Origin: Planococcus chinensis
GTDB taxonomy: Bacteria > Bacillota > Bacilli > Bacillales_A > Planococcaceae
Assembly: GCF_020071995.1 (NCBI RefSeq)
Contig: NZ_JABWTK010000002.1
Location: 186,001-250,000 of the forward strand
DNA: 64,000 bases
Direction: 5' to 3'
Below the pieces are notes generated by a model. The model saw only the letters and a program-made list of their open reading frames with translations, was not told the DNA's origin and searched no databases. Positions within the stretch are counted from its first letter, which is position 1. The number at the start of each line of letters is the position of its first letter. Positions 53,940 through 62,062 of this stretch are shown one piece after another. Made by a program: the position numbers and the translations under genes.

Positions 53940-54677
53940 TTGAAATACGATATTATCGGCGATATCCACGGCTGTTTCGATGAATTAGTGGATTTGATCG
54001 CCAAGCTTGGCTATGAAAAAACCCATGATGTCTATATCCATCCAGAAGGCCGGCAGCTAGTTTTTGTCGGAGACGCTATGGACCGGGGCCCTAAATCACT
54101 CGAAGTGCTGCAGCTTTTGTTCCGGATGCAGGATAGGGGCATCCTCTACTATTCCCCTGGAAACCATTGCAACAAACTTTACCGCTATTTTAAAGGCAAT
54201 AATGTCCAAGTCAATAACGGACTGGAAACGACCCTTGCTGAATGGAGGACGCTTCCGAAAAAAGCACAGCAGGAGTTCAGAGCCCGTTACCGGCGTTTTT
54301 ACGAAGAGCTTCCCGTCTACCAGGAACTTGGCAATGAACTGATTGTTGCGCATGCCGGACTTAAATCAGAAATGATTGGGAAACCGCTTAGCAGAAGCAT
54401 TGCCACTTTCGTCTTATACGGCGATATCACAGGAAGATTCGACCAAAACGGCCGGCCCATCCGAAGAGACTGGGCCAAGTCCTATCACGGGAGAAAATGG
54501 ATTGTCTACGGCCACACGCCGACAGAACAGCCTTATATCATCAACCAGACGGCCAATATTGATACAGGTTGTGTATTCGGCGGAGCGTTAACGGCTTTCC
54601 GCTTCCCGGAAAAAACGCTTGTCTCCGTCCCTTCTCAACAGCCTTATCAGCCGGACCGTTTTCATCGTTTTGCATAA
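53940..54677 (+). CDS. prpE: Bis(5'-nucleosyl)-tetraphosphatase PrpE
   Basis: A 245-residue calcineurin-type metallophosphatase. Metal motifs: IGDIHGCFDELV (about 5-16), FVGDAMDRGP (about 40-49), SPGNHCNKL and a late HTPTEQ. The length equals B. subtilis PrpE (244 aa). The start is a TTG at 53940 (GAGGTG 8 bases upstream), because no ATG lies near the motif. It probably cleaves Ap4A-type dinucleotides. It diverges from mgtE, and its last 16 bases overlap the pseudouridine synthase gene end. Confidence 0.9.
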   Translation: MKYDIIGDIHGCFDELVDLIAKLGYEKTHDVYIHPEGRQLVFVGDAMDRGPKSLEVLQLLFRMQDRGILYYSPGNHCNKLYRYFKGNNVQVNNGLETTLAEWRTLPKKAQQEFRARYRRFYEELPVYQELGNELIVAHAGLKSEMIGKPLSRSIATFVLYGDITGRFDQNGRPIRRDWAKSYHGRKWIVYGHTPTEQPYIINQTANIDTGCVFGGALTAFRFPEKTLVSVPSQQPYQPDRFHRFA

Positions 54678-55558
54678 ATCAATTCTTCCATATCTTCTTT
54701 TAAAGGAGAAGTGAAAGAAAGGGGTTCTCCCGAAACAGGATGGACCAGCTCCAGTGATTTGCAGTGGAGGGCTTGGCGGGAAATGCCGCTCCGCTCCCCT
54801 CCATATAAATCGTCGCCGAGCAACGGATGCCCGATATGCGATAAATGGACACGAATTTGATGGGTTCTCCCGGTGTTCAAGCTAAGTTCCACATGGGTAA
54901 AGCCATCAAACTCTTGCAGGACTTCCACTTCCGTTTCAGCAAATTGGCCATCCGGGCGCACTTCCCGTTCGATAATGCTGGTATCTTTCCGGCCGATCGG
55001 TTCGGTAATCACGAACTTTCGTTCACTAAACTTTCCATGGGCAAAGGCATCATACCGCCGTTTCATCCTGTTTCCTTTTTGCTGCATGGAAAGCATGTGA
55101 TGAATATGGCGGTTTTTGGCGATGCACACAAGCCCTGACGTATCGCGGTCAAGCCGGGTGGCGATATGCAGCGTTGCCGGGATTTCGTTTACTTCGAAAT
55201 GGTTGGCTACGATATTGGCAAGGCTCCCACTAGGATGTTCGCGCGAAGGAATGGTGTTCTGGAGAGGCGGTTTATCGACAATCAGCAAGGCTTCGTCTTC
55301 ATAAACGATCTGAAGCGGCCCTGCCTCTGCAATTAGCCCTTCCCCCAGCTCTTCATTCGGAAAAATAACGGTCACGGCATCATCTTGTTCCAAGACATGC
55401 CGGACCGTTACTTCATTTCCATTGACTAAAATCTGGCCGCCGCTGTATTTGACAGATGCAAGCGTTCTTTTGGAAATCCCCCAACCATGGAGAGCTTCCC
55501 GCAGCAAGCCAGGTTCTTTAACGATATAAGTTAATTGGAATGACTTGAATTGTTTCAC
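54662..55558 (-). CDS. RluA-family pseudouridine synthase (YjbO-like)
   Basis: A 298-residue synthase. The S4 domain occupies residues 1-85. The catalytic Asp is in ATRLDRDTSGLVCIAKN (the RLDxxTSG motif, about 141-150). The C-terminal part with NTGRTHQIRVHLSHIGHPLLGD is a hallmark. It modifies uridines in rRNA or tRNA; position is unknown. It follows nadK by 2 bases and forms the tail of the yjbM-nadK-yjbO operon. Its stop codon overlaps prpE on the other strand. Confidence 0.92.
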   Translation of the reverse strand: MKQFKSFQLTYIVKEPGLLREALHGWGISKRTLASVKYSGGQILVNGNEVTVRHVLEQDDAVTVIFPNEELGEGLIAEAGPLQIVYEDEALLIVDKPPLQNTIPSREHPSGSLANIVANHFEVNEIPATLHIATRLDRDTSGLVCIAKNRHIHHMLSMQQKGNRMKRRYDAFAHGKFSERKFVITEPIGRKDTSIIEREVRPDGQFAETEVEVLQEFDGFTHVELSLNTGRTHQIRVHLSHIGHPLLGDDLYGGERSGISRQALHCKSLELVHPVSGEPLSFTSPLKEDMEELIYAKR

Positions 55559-55560
55559 TT

Positions 55561-56361
55561 TTAAACCTCACTATCAATGAATGAATCATGGACCCTTTTC
55601 CAGAACGGATGATTCCGGAACCGGGCAAAGCGGACTTTCTCGTCCGCCACCCTGTACTCGATGGATTTAACATCTTTATGGAGCAGCTGCAGATGATCGA
55701 CCGTGACCATAAAATCGACCGCTTTTACGGGCCGCAGTGCACAGCGGTGATGCGAAGGCAGCACAAGCGGTGAACCCACGGTACGGAAAACCCGGTTGTT
55801 GATTGAAGCCATTTCCGTCAGCTGCATTGCCTGCAGCGACGGATGGATGATGGCTCCTCCAAGCGCTTTATTGTAAGCGGTGCTCCCTGACGGTGTAGAC
55901 ATGCACAATCCATCTCCCCGGAACGTCTCAAAATGGCTTTCGTTTAAAAAGACATCCATGACAAGCGTCACGTCAGGAGATTTTACTGTAGACTCGTTTA
56001 ATGCCAAGTAGACGGCCGGTTTTTCCTTATTGCGGTAATGGATGCTCGTTTCAAGCAGCGGGTACTCAATGACTTCGTAATCCTTTTTGGCAATCGACAG
56101 CACCAGCTTTTCAATTTCGAGCGGTTTCCAGTCTGCGTAAAACCCCAGATGCCCTGTATGTAACCCGACAAAAGCAACAGAGTCCAATTGATCCCGATAT
56201 TTGTGGAATGCATGAAGAAACGTTCCGTCTCCGCCAATGGACAACACGACATCTGGAGATTCTTCGTTCCATTCCAAACCGAAATCCTGTAAATATTCCC
56301 GTGCAGTGGCCATTAATTGATTGGATAATTCATCACTTCTCGATTGAATATAAAATTTCAT
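55561..56361 (-). CDS. nadK: NAD kinase
   Basis: A 266-residue kinase. The [11 protein letters not shown] motif (about residues 44-54), NESTVKS, and [20 protein letters not shown] are the substrate-binding hallmarks of NAD kinases. It supplies NADP. It overlaps the sasB gene by four bases (ATGA), as in B. subtilis ppnKA/yjbN. GGAGGG lies before its ATG. It is part of a four-gene operon. Confidence 0.95.
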   Translation of the reverse strand: MKFYIQSRSDELSNQLMATAREYLQDFGLEWNEESPDVVLSIGGDGTFLHAFHKYRDQLDSVAFVGLHTGHLGFYADWKPLEIEKLVLSIAKKDYEVIEYPLLETSIHYRNKEKPAVYLALNESTVKSPDVTLVMDVFLNESHFETFRGDGLCMSTPSGSTAYNKALGGAIIHPSLQAMQLTEMASINNRVFRTVGSPLVLPSHHRCALRPVKAVDFMVTVDHLQLLHKDVKSIEYRVADEKVRFARFRNHPFWKRVHDSFIDSEV

Positions 56362-57035
56362 CTCGATGATTTCCCTCCTTCACGCTCATTTGGAAAATGT
56401 GTGCTCGGGGATTCTTTAAATTCGCTGAAATAAGCCTGAGCTTCCTGAATTTCATCCCGGATCTGCGACATTTCTTCATCCAGCTGAAAAGCAGCTTCCG
56501 CAGCCCGCTGGAGGCGGTTTTTAATTTCTGCCGGGAAAATCCCTTTATATTTATAGTTCAGCGAATGCTCGATCGATGCCCAAAAATTCATCGCGAGTGT
56601 GCGGATTTGGATTTCCGCCAAAATCAGCTGTTCGCCTTTGATTGTCTGAACCGGATATTCCACAATGACATGGTACGAACGGTAGCCGCTTTGCTTTTCA
56701 TGCGAGATATAATCTTTTTCTTCAACAATCCGCAAATCGTTGCGCTGACGCAGGAGCCCTACAACCGTTTCAATATCCCCTACAAATTGACACATCATTC
56801 GAAGGCCGGCAATATCCTGAAGCTGATGCGCCAATTCCTCTGATGGCTCAAATGGAATGCCTTTTTCAAGTGTTTTGTCATAAATGCTTGCCAGCGGTTT
56901 CACCCGTCCCGTAACAAATTCAATTGGTGAATTGGTGTTGTCGGTTTCAAACTGCTGCCGCATTCCTTTAAATTTAATCTTCAACTCATCTACTGCCTGT
57001 TTATAAGGCGCTAAAAAACGATCCCACTGACCCAT
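56358..57035 (-). CDS. sasB: Small alarmone synthetase (RelQ/SasB)
   Basis: A 225-residue GTP pyrophosphokinase. The synthetase core is at about residues 45-160: [47 protein letters not shown] and [23 protein letters not shown]. It lacks the HD hydrolase and TGS domains of Rel, so it only makes (p)ppGpp. Like B. subtilis SasB (YjbM) it is probably tetrameric. Start GGGGACAGGTT precedes ATG. The stress response may connect to CbpB at 11973-12416 by alarmone cross-talk (inferred). Confidence 0.93.
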   Translation of the reverse strand: MGQWDRFLAPYKQAVDELKIKFKGMRQQFETDNTNSPIEFVTGRVKPLASIYDKTLEKGIPFEPSEELAHQLQDIAGLRMMCQFVGDIETVVGLLRQRNDLRIVEEKDYISHEKQSGYRSYHVIVEYPVQTIKGEQLILAEIQIRTLAMNFWASIEHSLNYKYKGIFPAEIKNRLQRAAEAAFQLDEEMSQIRDEIQEAQAYFSEFKESPSTHFPNEREGGKSSR

Positions 57036-57057
57036 AACCTGTCCCCCTCACTTCTCT

Positions 57058-57447
57058 TTAGCTGCGTGAAGCAAGTGCCTCTTGAAAAACTTCTTCAACC
57101 GCTGTGCGGAACACTTCGCCGTAATTATCATTTCCTTCAATATTTTCGATCAGCAACCACATTTCCTCGTGGAAAGCGCTAAGCGGCATAATTTGTTGTC
57201 CCCATTGCAAAAGCGGCACTTCGGTTCTTTTCAGGGCCTCAGCAAGTACAGACCATGTATGTTGTTTGAAATGTACGTAAATATATTCAGTTCCCGTATC
57301 CACTACATAGACAAAAGCGCATTCGTCGCTGTCCGCAAGCATCTTTCCTGCCGCTTCTACTGCTTCAAACGGCTCAGTTGCCAAGATGCTGAATTGTATT
57401 TGGTTTTCGGTAATGGTTCCTTTTTCTACTTCAACTAATTTTCGCAA
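57058..57447 (-). CDS. yjbL: YjbL-like protein
   Basis: A 129-residue protein of unknown function that matches B. subtilis YjbL in length and position. It begins MRKLVEVEKGTITENQIQFS if a TTG at 57447 is used; AAGGGGA lies 9 bases upstream and no ATG is available near it. The sequence IYVHFKQHTWSVLAEALK and the acidic WLLIENIEGNDNYGEV are distinctive. The following sasB gene begins 22 bases downstream, probably in the same operon. Confidence 0.75.
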   Translation of the reverse strand: MRKLVEVEKGTITENQIQFSILATEPFEAVEAAGKMLADSDECAFVYVVDTGTEYIYVHFKQHTWSVLAEALKRTEVPLLQWGQQIMPLSAFHEEMWLLIENIEGNDNYGEVFRTAVEEVFQEALASRS

Positions 57448-57571
57448 TGAATGTACTCCCCTTCTGCCGTTTCTGCCATTTCTATATAGGCATATTTTAA
57501 CACAGCTCTGCCATTCGTTGCAGTTTGCGGCCAACTATCCGATAATAAATTTAATAGAGAGGTGTTTGATT

Positions 57572-58153
57572 ATGTCCAAAGAACTTGAAATTGAATTTAA
57601 AAACATGCTGACCCAAAAAGAATACGAACAACTGCTGGAGCATTTCCGCTATACTGCAGCTGATGCCAAAACACAGGTGAATTATTATTTTGATACGGCT
57701 GACTTTGCCTTAAAAGCGTCCAGATGCGCCCTCCGTATTCGAAAAAAACACGATGGCTATGAATGCACACTAAAAACGCCGGCACCGGAAGGAAATTATG
57801 AAACCACCGATTTGCTGAACGAACGGCAGGCGCAGGAATTTATAGAAGGCATTTCTCATGAAGCACCTGAAGTTTGCGAGGCGCTGCAAGCCTTAAATGT
57901 AAAACCGGCACAGCTGAAGATGATCGGCAGACTGACCACCCACCGCATCGAATTTGATTTTCAATCCGGTCTGCTTGTCCTGGATCATTCCCAATACGGA
58001 GAGACAGTGGATTTTGAACTGGAATTTGAAGTGGCAGATGCGCAAACTGGTGAACAGCAATTTAACGACTTTTTGAAAAGCCAGCAGATTCCACTTCGCC
58101 CGGCTGATAAAAAGATTGCACGTTTCATGAAATCCGCCAAATCCAAGCATTGA
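57572..58153 (+). CDS. yjbK: CYTH domain phosphatase (YjbK-like)
   Basis: A 193-residue protein that opens with the diagnostic ELEIEFKNML (ExExK). The tunnel-fold CYTH motifs NYYFDTADFALKASRCALRI, CTLKTPAPEGNYETTD and EIDF-type acidic/basic residues in the C-terminal half are visible. CYTH proteins hydrolyse inorganic triphosphates or thiamine triphosphate; YjbK is a likely tripolyphosphatase. GAGGTG precedes the ATG. It diverges from yjbL. Confidence 0.9.
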   Translation: MSKELEIEFKNMLTQKEYEQLLEHFRYTAADAKTQVNYYFDTADFALKASRCALRIRKKHDGYECTLKTPAPEGNYETTDLLNERQAQEFIEGISHEAPEVCEALQALNVKPAQLKMIGRLTTHRIEFDFQSGLLVLDHSQYGETVDFELEFEVADAQTGEQQFNDFLKSQQIPLRPADKKIARFMKSAKSKH

Positions 58154-58273
58154 AAAATATTGTTAAATCCAGTGGATTATTCCACTTCTCCCATCCGGTT
58201 CAGTCGATTTGTTTGAGAAATTCCTTCTCCGTTGTTAAAATGAATTTACAGCTAAAGCAAAGGAGACACAATA

Positions 58274-58672
58274 ATGACTGGAAAACCGATAATTCCGTAC
58301 GAAGAAATTGGTGCGGAACGCTTGTCACAGTTGATTGATGCATTTTATGCACGTGTGGCAAAGCATCCAAAGCTGCAGCCTATATTTCCTCAAGATTTAA
58401 CTGAAACTGCGAGAAAACAAAAACAATTTATGACTCAATATTTAGGCGGACCTAATTTATATTCTGAAGAACATGGACATCCGAGGCTTAAAGCGCGGCA
58501 CCATCCTTTTCCTATTACGCCTGCCCGGGCCCAAGCTTGGCTGGAGTGCATGAGCGAAGCCATGGATGAAATTGGATTGGAAGGGAAATTCCGTGAAATC
58601 TTTTTCCAACGGCTTGTTATGACTGCTCATCATATGGTGAATGAGCAAGATAGCGAGGAGGAGTTAGAGTGA
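58274..58672 (+). CDS. yjbI: Truncated haemoglobin (group II, YjbI)
   Basis: A 132-residue globin. FYARV (the B10 Tyr), the proximal His in RHHPFPIT (about residue 75), and a Trp at G8 in RAQAWLECM are visible. These residues define group II truncated haemoglobins, which bind O2 and react with peroxides or NO. AAAGGAG precedes the ATG. The spxH start overlaps its stop by four bases, so spxH (redox adaptor) and globin are made together, as in B. subtilis yjbI-yjbH. Confidence 0.93.
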   Translation: MTGKPIIPYEEIGAERLSQLIDAFYARVAKHPKLQPIFPQDLTETARKQKQFMTQYLGGPNLYSEEHGHPRLKARHHPFPITPARAQAWLECMSEAMDEIGLEGKFREIFFQRLVMTAHHMVNEQDSEEELE

Positions 58673-59466
58673 ATAATCTGGACCTGGTTCAAGAAATGGA
58701 CCATCAGGCTAAGCCACTGAAGCCCATGGAACTGTATGTTTTTTTTGACCCGTTAAATCCAGAATGCTGGGAACTTCAAGGAATCATCCGTAAGCTGCAA
58801 ATCGAATACGGCCACTATTTTTCCGTGCGTTTTGTATTAAGCACCAAGCTATTCACTTTGAATAAAATCAGCAAAACCGTCAATATTGACACCAACAATC
58901 TTTCACATCCGGTGCTTGCTTCTGTTGCAGTAAAAGCAGCGGAACTTCAGGGAAAGCGTGCAGGCAACCGGTTCTTGCATAAACTGCAGGAATACTTGCT
59001 GCTTCGGACGAAAGACGTCTCTTCCTATGCCATTTTATTGGAGATTGCGGAAGAATCCGAGTTGGACGAGGAAGAATTCAAACGTGATTTCCATTCGGTG
59101 CATACCGCAAAAGCGTTCCAATGTGATATGCATATCACACGGGAAATGGAGATTGATGAAGTACCGAGCATCGTGTTCTTCAACGAATGCATAGAAGATG
59201 AAGGCGTGAAAGTTTCCGGCCTCTATTCATATGATGTTTATCAAACCATTTTACAAGAGATGCTTGGCGAGGAGCGGCTGAACCGCCAGTCCCCGCCATC
59301 ACTGGAAAACTTATTTTTAAAGTATTCTACGTTGGCTACAAAAGAAATTGCCTCTATATATAATATTTCTGAACAAACAGCTGAGCGTGAATTAAAAAAG
59401 CAGTTGCTTCAGCAAAAGCTTGAACGCATCAACTTGCCAGATCAAACTTTATGGACATTAAAATAG
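58669..59466 (+). CDS. spxH: Adaptor SpxH (YjbH) for Spx degradation by ClpXP
   Basis: A 265-residue thioredoxin-fold protein. The N-terminal DsbA-like region has FFDPLNPECWELQG (about residues 25-38): only one Cys, where many homologues have a Cys-x-x-Cys pair. The start is a GTG overlapping yjbI; GGAGGAG precedes it. SpxH delivers Spx to ClpXP and is lost into aggregates under disulfide stress. Its partner mecA, pepF and coiA lie downstream on the other strand. Spx itself is outside the window. Confidence 0.9.
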   Translation: MNNLDLVQEMDHQAKPLKPMELYVFFDPLNPECWELQGIIRKLQIEYGHYFSVRFVLSTKLFTLNKISKTVNIDTNNLSHPVLASVAVKAAELQGKRAGNRFLHKLQEYLLLRTKDVSSYAILLEIAEESELDEEEFKRDFHSVHTAKAFQCDMHITREMEIDEVPSIVFFNECIEDEGVKVSGLYSYDVYQTILQEMLGEERLNRQSPPSLENLFLKYSTLATKEIASIYNISEQTAERELKKQLLQQKLERINLPDQTLWTLK

Positions 59467-59494
59467 CCTTCCGCATCTGCGGAAGGCTATTTCA
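59463..59494 (+). terminator. Terminator after spxH
   Basis: A perfect 12-bp stem (ATAGCCTTCCGC/GCGGAAGGCTAT) with a 4-base loop, overlapping the stop codon, followed by TTTC and a weak T run. Confidence 0.8.
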
Positions 59495-59523
59495 ATGCAT
59501 CTTTTTATGTAATTAAGGCACTT

Positions 59524-59900
59524 CCGCTTTTCTTTATTGTCTAGCTGCAGCGCCTAACTCCTCGGGTCGTAAGCCACTTTGGCTGTGCGGCTGAAAATAC
59601 GCCGCTTCGCCAAATCGTCTTACGCCGGTCGGAGCTGAACAGGCGCTCCCGCTTTTCTTTATTGTCTAGCTGCAACGGCCAGCTTCTCGGGTCATAAGCC
59701 AACCCAGCTGTGTGGCAAAGAGCGCCACTTCGCTGGTCTGTCTTATGCCGGTCGAAGCTGAACGGCCGTTTCCGCTTTTCTTTATTGTCTAACTCCGGCG
59801 CCCAGCCCCTCGAGGTCGCTTCGGTCTTTTCAGCAATGGCAAAAACCGCCATTTCCGACAAGCCCTCCAGCGCTTGTCGGGGCTACACGGCCGCCTGCGT
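59524..59900. repeat. Three tandem copies of a ~124-bp intergenic repeat
   Basis: Units begin at 59524, 59649 and 59772 (spacing 125 and 123), each opening CCGCTTTTCTTTATTGTCTA and ending near CGGAGCTGAACAGGCG-type sequence. The first two share about 80 percent of bases by eye; the third diverges, gaining CCCCTCGAGG and CCAGCGCTTGTCGGGGC. A related copy is at 52262-52435. They resemble the GC-rich intergenic repeats common in Bacillaceae. No protein frame in them is convincing. Confidence 0.8.
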
Positions 59901-59917
59901 TTTTCTACATAAAACGT

Positions 59918-59951
59918 GAAAGGCGCCTTCCGCGAACGGAAGGCGCCTTTC
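59918..59951. terminator. Perfect 15-bp hairpin
   Basis: GAAAGGCGCCTTCCG and its complement around a CGAA tetraloop. The T run is poor on both strands, so it may be a weak terminator, a boundary of the repeat array or a processing stem. It lies between the repeat array and the ATTTCACAA box cluster. Confidence 0.55.
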
Positions 59952-59977
59952 CATATTACACAAAGGGGATGGGAGAA

Positions 59978-60034
59978 ATGTTCACGCTCAAACAAAGGGG
60001 TGTATGTTTGTATGTGATTTATTTCACAACCTAA
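59978..60034 (+). CDS. Candidate 18-residue peptide
   Basis: An 18-codon frame (MFTLKQRGVCLYVIYFTT) with AAGGGG 9 bases upstream of its ATG. The TGTGA-N6-TCACA palindrome lies inside its 3' end. No other support; possibly chance. It sits in the 59495-60193 gap, where nothing else codes convincingly. Confidence 0.2.
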   Translation: MFTLKQRGVCLYVIYFTT

Positions 60035-60084
60035 CTTTATCACGGAATAATAGTTAATGCAATATTTCACAAAGGATTTCACAA
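60013..60084. promoter_or_regulatory. Cluster of ATTTCACAA boxes with a TGTGA-N6-TCACA palindrome
   Basis: The palindrome TGTGATTTATTTCACA (60013-60028) fits the CRP/FNR-type consensus. The 9-base sequence ATTTCACAA occurs exactly at 60021, 60064 and 60076. Rex boxes (TTGTGAA-N6-TTCACAA) are also similar. The neighbouring genes converge here, so these sites do not lie before any annotated gene. Confidence 0.45.
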
Positions 60085-60140
60085 ATTTGTCATATTGTTT
60101 TAGTATTGCAATTCATTATTTGGCATTTTTTATTATATTG

Positions 60141-60187
60141 ATAAAACAAAAAGAGAAAGACGCCTAGTTATTGGGCGCCTCTCTCTT
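60141..60187 (-). terminator. Intrinsic terminator after pepF
   Basis: Minus strand: AAGAGAGAGGCGCC pairs with GGCGTCTTTCTCTT (G-U pairs) around a 9-base loop, followed by a TTTTTG run, just after the pepF stop. Confidence 0.85.
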
Positions 60188-60193
60188 AAAGAT

Positions 60194-62002
60194 TTATTTT
60201 TTTAGTAATAGCTTTTCCAACTCATTTAATTTTTCTTCAAAAACCTTGCAGGCTTCTGCAACTGGTTCCGGAGAAGTCATGTCCACTCCGGCTTTTTTCA
60301 ATACTTCGATCGGATAATCCGAGCTTCCGGCTTTTAGGAATTCGTTGATGTAGCGGTCAACTGCCGGTTGCCCTTCATCCAATATCCCTTTGCTTAACGC
60401 GGTAGCTGCACTTAAGCCGGTAGCATATTGGAAGACGTAATAATTATAGTAGAAGTGTGGAATGCGTGCCCATTCCATTCCGATTTCCTCATCTACTGCA
60501 ACTTCTTCCCCAAAGTATTTTTTGTTCAATTCATAATACACTTCAGTCAAGCGGTCTGCAGTCAACGCTTCGCCGTTTTGATCCATTTGATGAATCAGAT
60601 GCTCAAATTCAGCGAACATCGTTTGGCGGAATACCGTACCTCTGAACCCGTCCAGCCAATGGTTCAATAAGTAAATGCGCTCTTGGTCGTCTTCGGTTGT
60701 CTTCACCATATATTCATTCAAAAGAGCTTCATTTGTCGTTGATGCCACTTCCGCAACAAAGATGGAGTAATCTCCATAGACGTACGGCTGAGAAGCACGC
60801 GTATAGTAACTGTGGACACTGTGGCCAAATTCATGCGCTAACGTGAACAAATTGTCAACATTGTCCTGCCAGTTCATCAAGATGTATGGGTTTGTGCCAT
60901 AAGCTCCTGATGAATAAGCTCCGCTGCGCTTTCCTTTATTCTCTTTCACGTCTACCCAGCGGTTGTTGATGCCTTGTTCCACAATTCCGGTATATTCCTC
61001 ACCCAATGCGCTCAAGCCCGACAGCATGGTTTGGGTCGCTTTCTCATAAGGAATTTCCATCTTCACTTCTTTTACTAAAGGCGTGTACATATCGTACATA
61101 TGGACTTGGTCCAAGCCCAGCACTTCTTTGCGCAATGCCGCATAGCGGTGAAGCAAATGCAGATTGTTGTTGACGGTTTCGACGAGGTTGTCGTAAACGC
61201 TCTCTGGAATATGGTCATCTGATAACGCCGCTTGACGGGCCGATTCATATTTCCGGATACGGGCATTTACATTGTCTCTTTTAATATTGCCCGATAAAGT
61301 GGAAGCAAACGTATTGCGGAATTTGCCGTAGGTTGCATAAACCGCTTTAAAAGCATCTTTCCGAACCCGCCGGTCTGAACTTTCAAGGAAACGGCTGTAA
61401 TTGCCATGTGTAATCTGTACTTTTTCGCCGTCTTCATTTTCAATTTCCGGAAATTCCAAATCAGCATTGTTCAGCATGCCGAATGTGTCTGAAGAAGTGC
61501 TCACCACTTCAGACAATTGGGCAAGCAAAGCTTCTTGTTCTGCCGGAAGTACATGCGGACGGACCGAATTCAGTTCTTCAAGTGCATGTTTATAAAGCTG
61601 CAAGCCTTCATGGCTTTCAATATAGTTATTTAAGACAGCTTCTTCTAACTCTAAAATTTCAGGTGTTAAGAAAGACAAGCCTGTCGATACTTTCGCATAG
61701 AGCGATTTGATCCGGCTGTCCATCGCCTGATACGTTGAGTTAGTCGTATCCTGGTCATAGCGCATATGCGAGTACGTATATAATTTCTGCAGACGCTGCA
61801 GCAATTCGTCTTTATAAACCAAGACATTATACAAAGCTTCCGCGTTTTCCTGCAATTTCCCTTGATAAGAATCCGCTTTTTCTGCCAAGGCAGCCACTTC
61901 TTTAAACTCCTGCTCCCAGACTTCGTTGGACTCAAAAATATCTTCAAGTTTCCAAGTCAATTCTGTAGGAACTTCATTTCTCAATAGTAATTTTTCCGCC
62001 AT
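60194..62002 (-). CDS. pepF: Oligoendopeptidase F
   Basis: A 602-residue M3 metallopeptidase. The zinc motif HEFGHSVHSYY (HExxH, about residue 387) is clear, with the later acidic ligand in FVAEVASTTNEAL. The family N-terminus RNEVPTELTWKLEDIF is also seen. It cleaves short peptides in the cytoplasm; B. subtilis PepF affects sporulation pheromones. AAAGGAGG lies before the ATG. It follows coiA by 60 bases on the same strand, as in Bacillus. Confidence 0.95.
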   Translation of the reverse strand: MAEKLLLRNEVPTELTWKLEDIFESNEVWEQEFKEVAALAEKADSYQGKLQENAEALYNVLVYKDELLQRLQKLYTYSHMRYDQDTTNSTYQAMDSRIKSLYAKVSTGLSFLTPEILELEEAVLNNYIESHEGLQLYKHALEELNSVRPHVLPAEQEALLAQLSEVVSTSSDTFGMLNNADLEFPEIENEDGEKVQITHGNYSRFLESSDRRVRKDAFKAVYATYGKFRNTFASTLSGNIKRDNVNARIRKYESARQAALSDDHIPESVYDNLVETVNNNLHLLHRYAALRKEVLGLDQVHMYDMYTPLVKEVKMEIPYEKATQTMLSGLSALGEEYTGIVEQGINNRWVDVKENKGKRSGAYSSGAYGTNPYILMNWQDNVDNLFTLAHEFGHSVHSYYTRASQPYVYGDYSIFVAEVASTTNEALLNEYMVKTTEDDQERIYLLNHWLDGFRGTVFRQTMFAEFEHLIHQMDQNGEALTADRLTEVYYELNKKYFGEEVAVDEEIGMEWARIPHFYYNYYVFQYATGLSAATALSKGILDEGQPAVDRYINEFLKAGSSDYPIEVLKKAGVDMTSPEPVAEACKVFEEKLNELEKLLLKK

Positions 62003-62062
62003 TGCAATTCCTCCTTTGCCCTACTCTTTCGGGAGTCGAACTACGTACTATTTTCTCAATTT

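Noticed and set aside
59524..59900. CRISPR array
   Set aside because: Units are about 124 bases with no regular short repeat/spacer structure, and no cas genes are near.
59541..60082. Minus-strand frames in the tandem repeats
   Set aside because: The predicted products repeat with the DNA unit, have no start signals and resemble no protein family.
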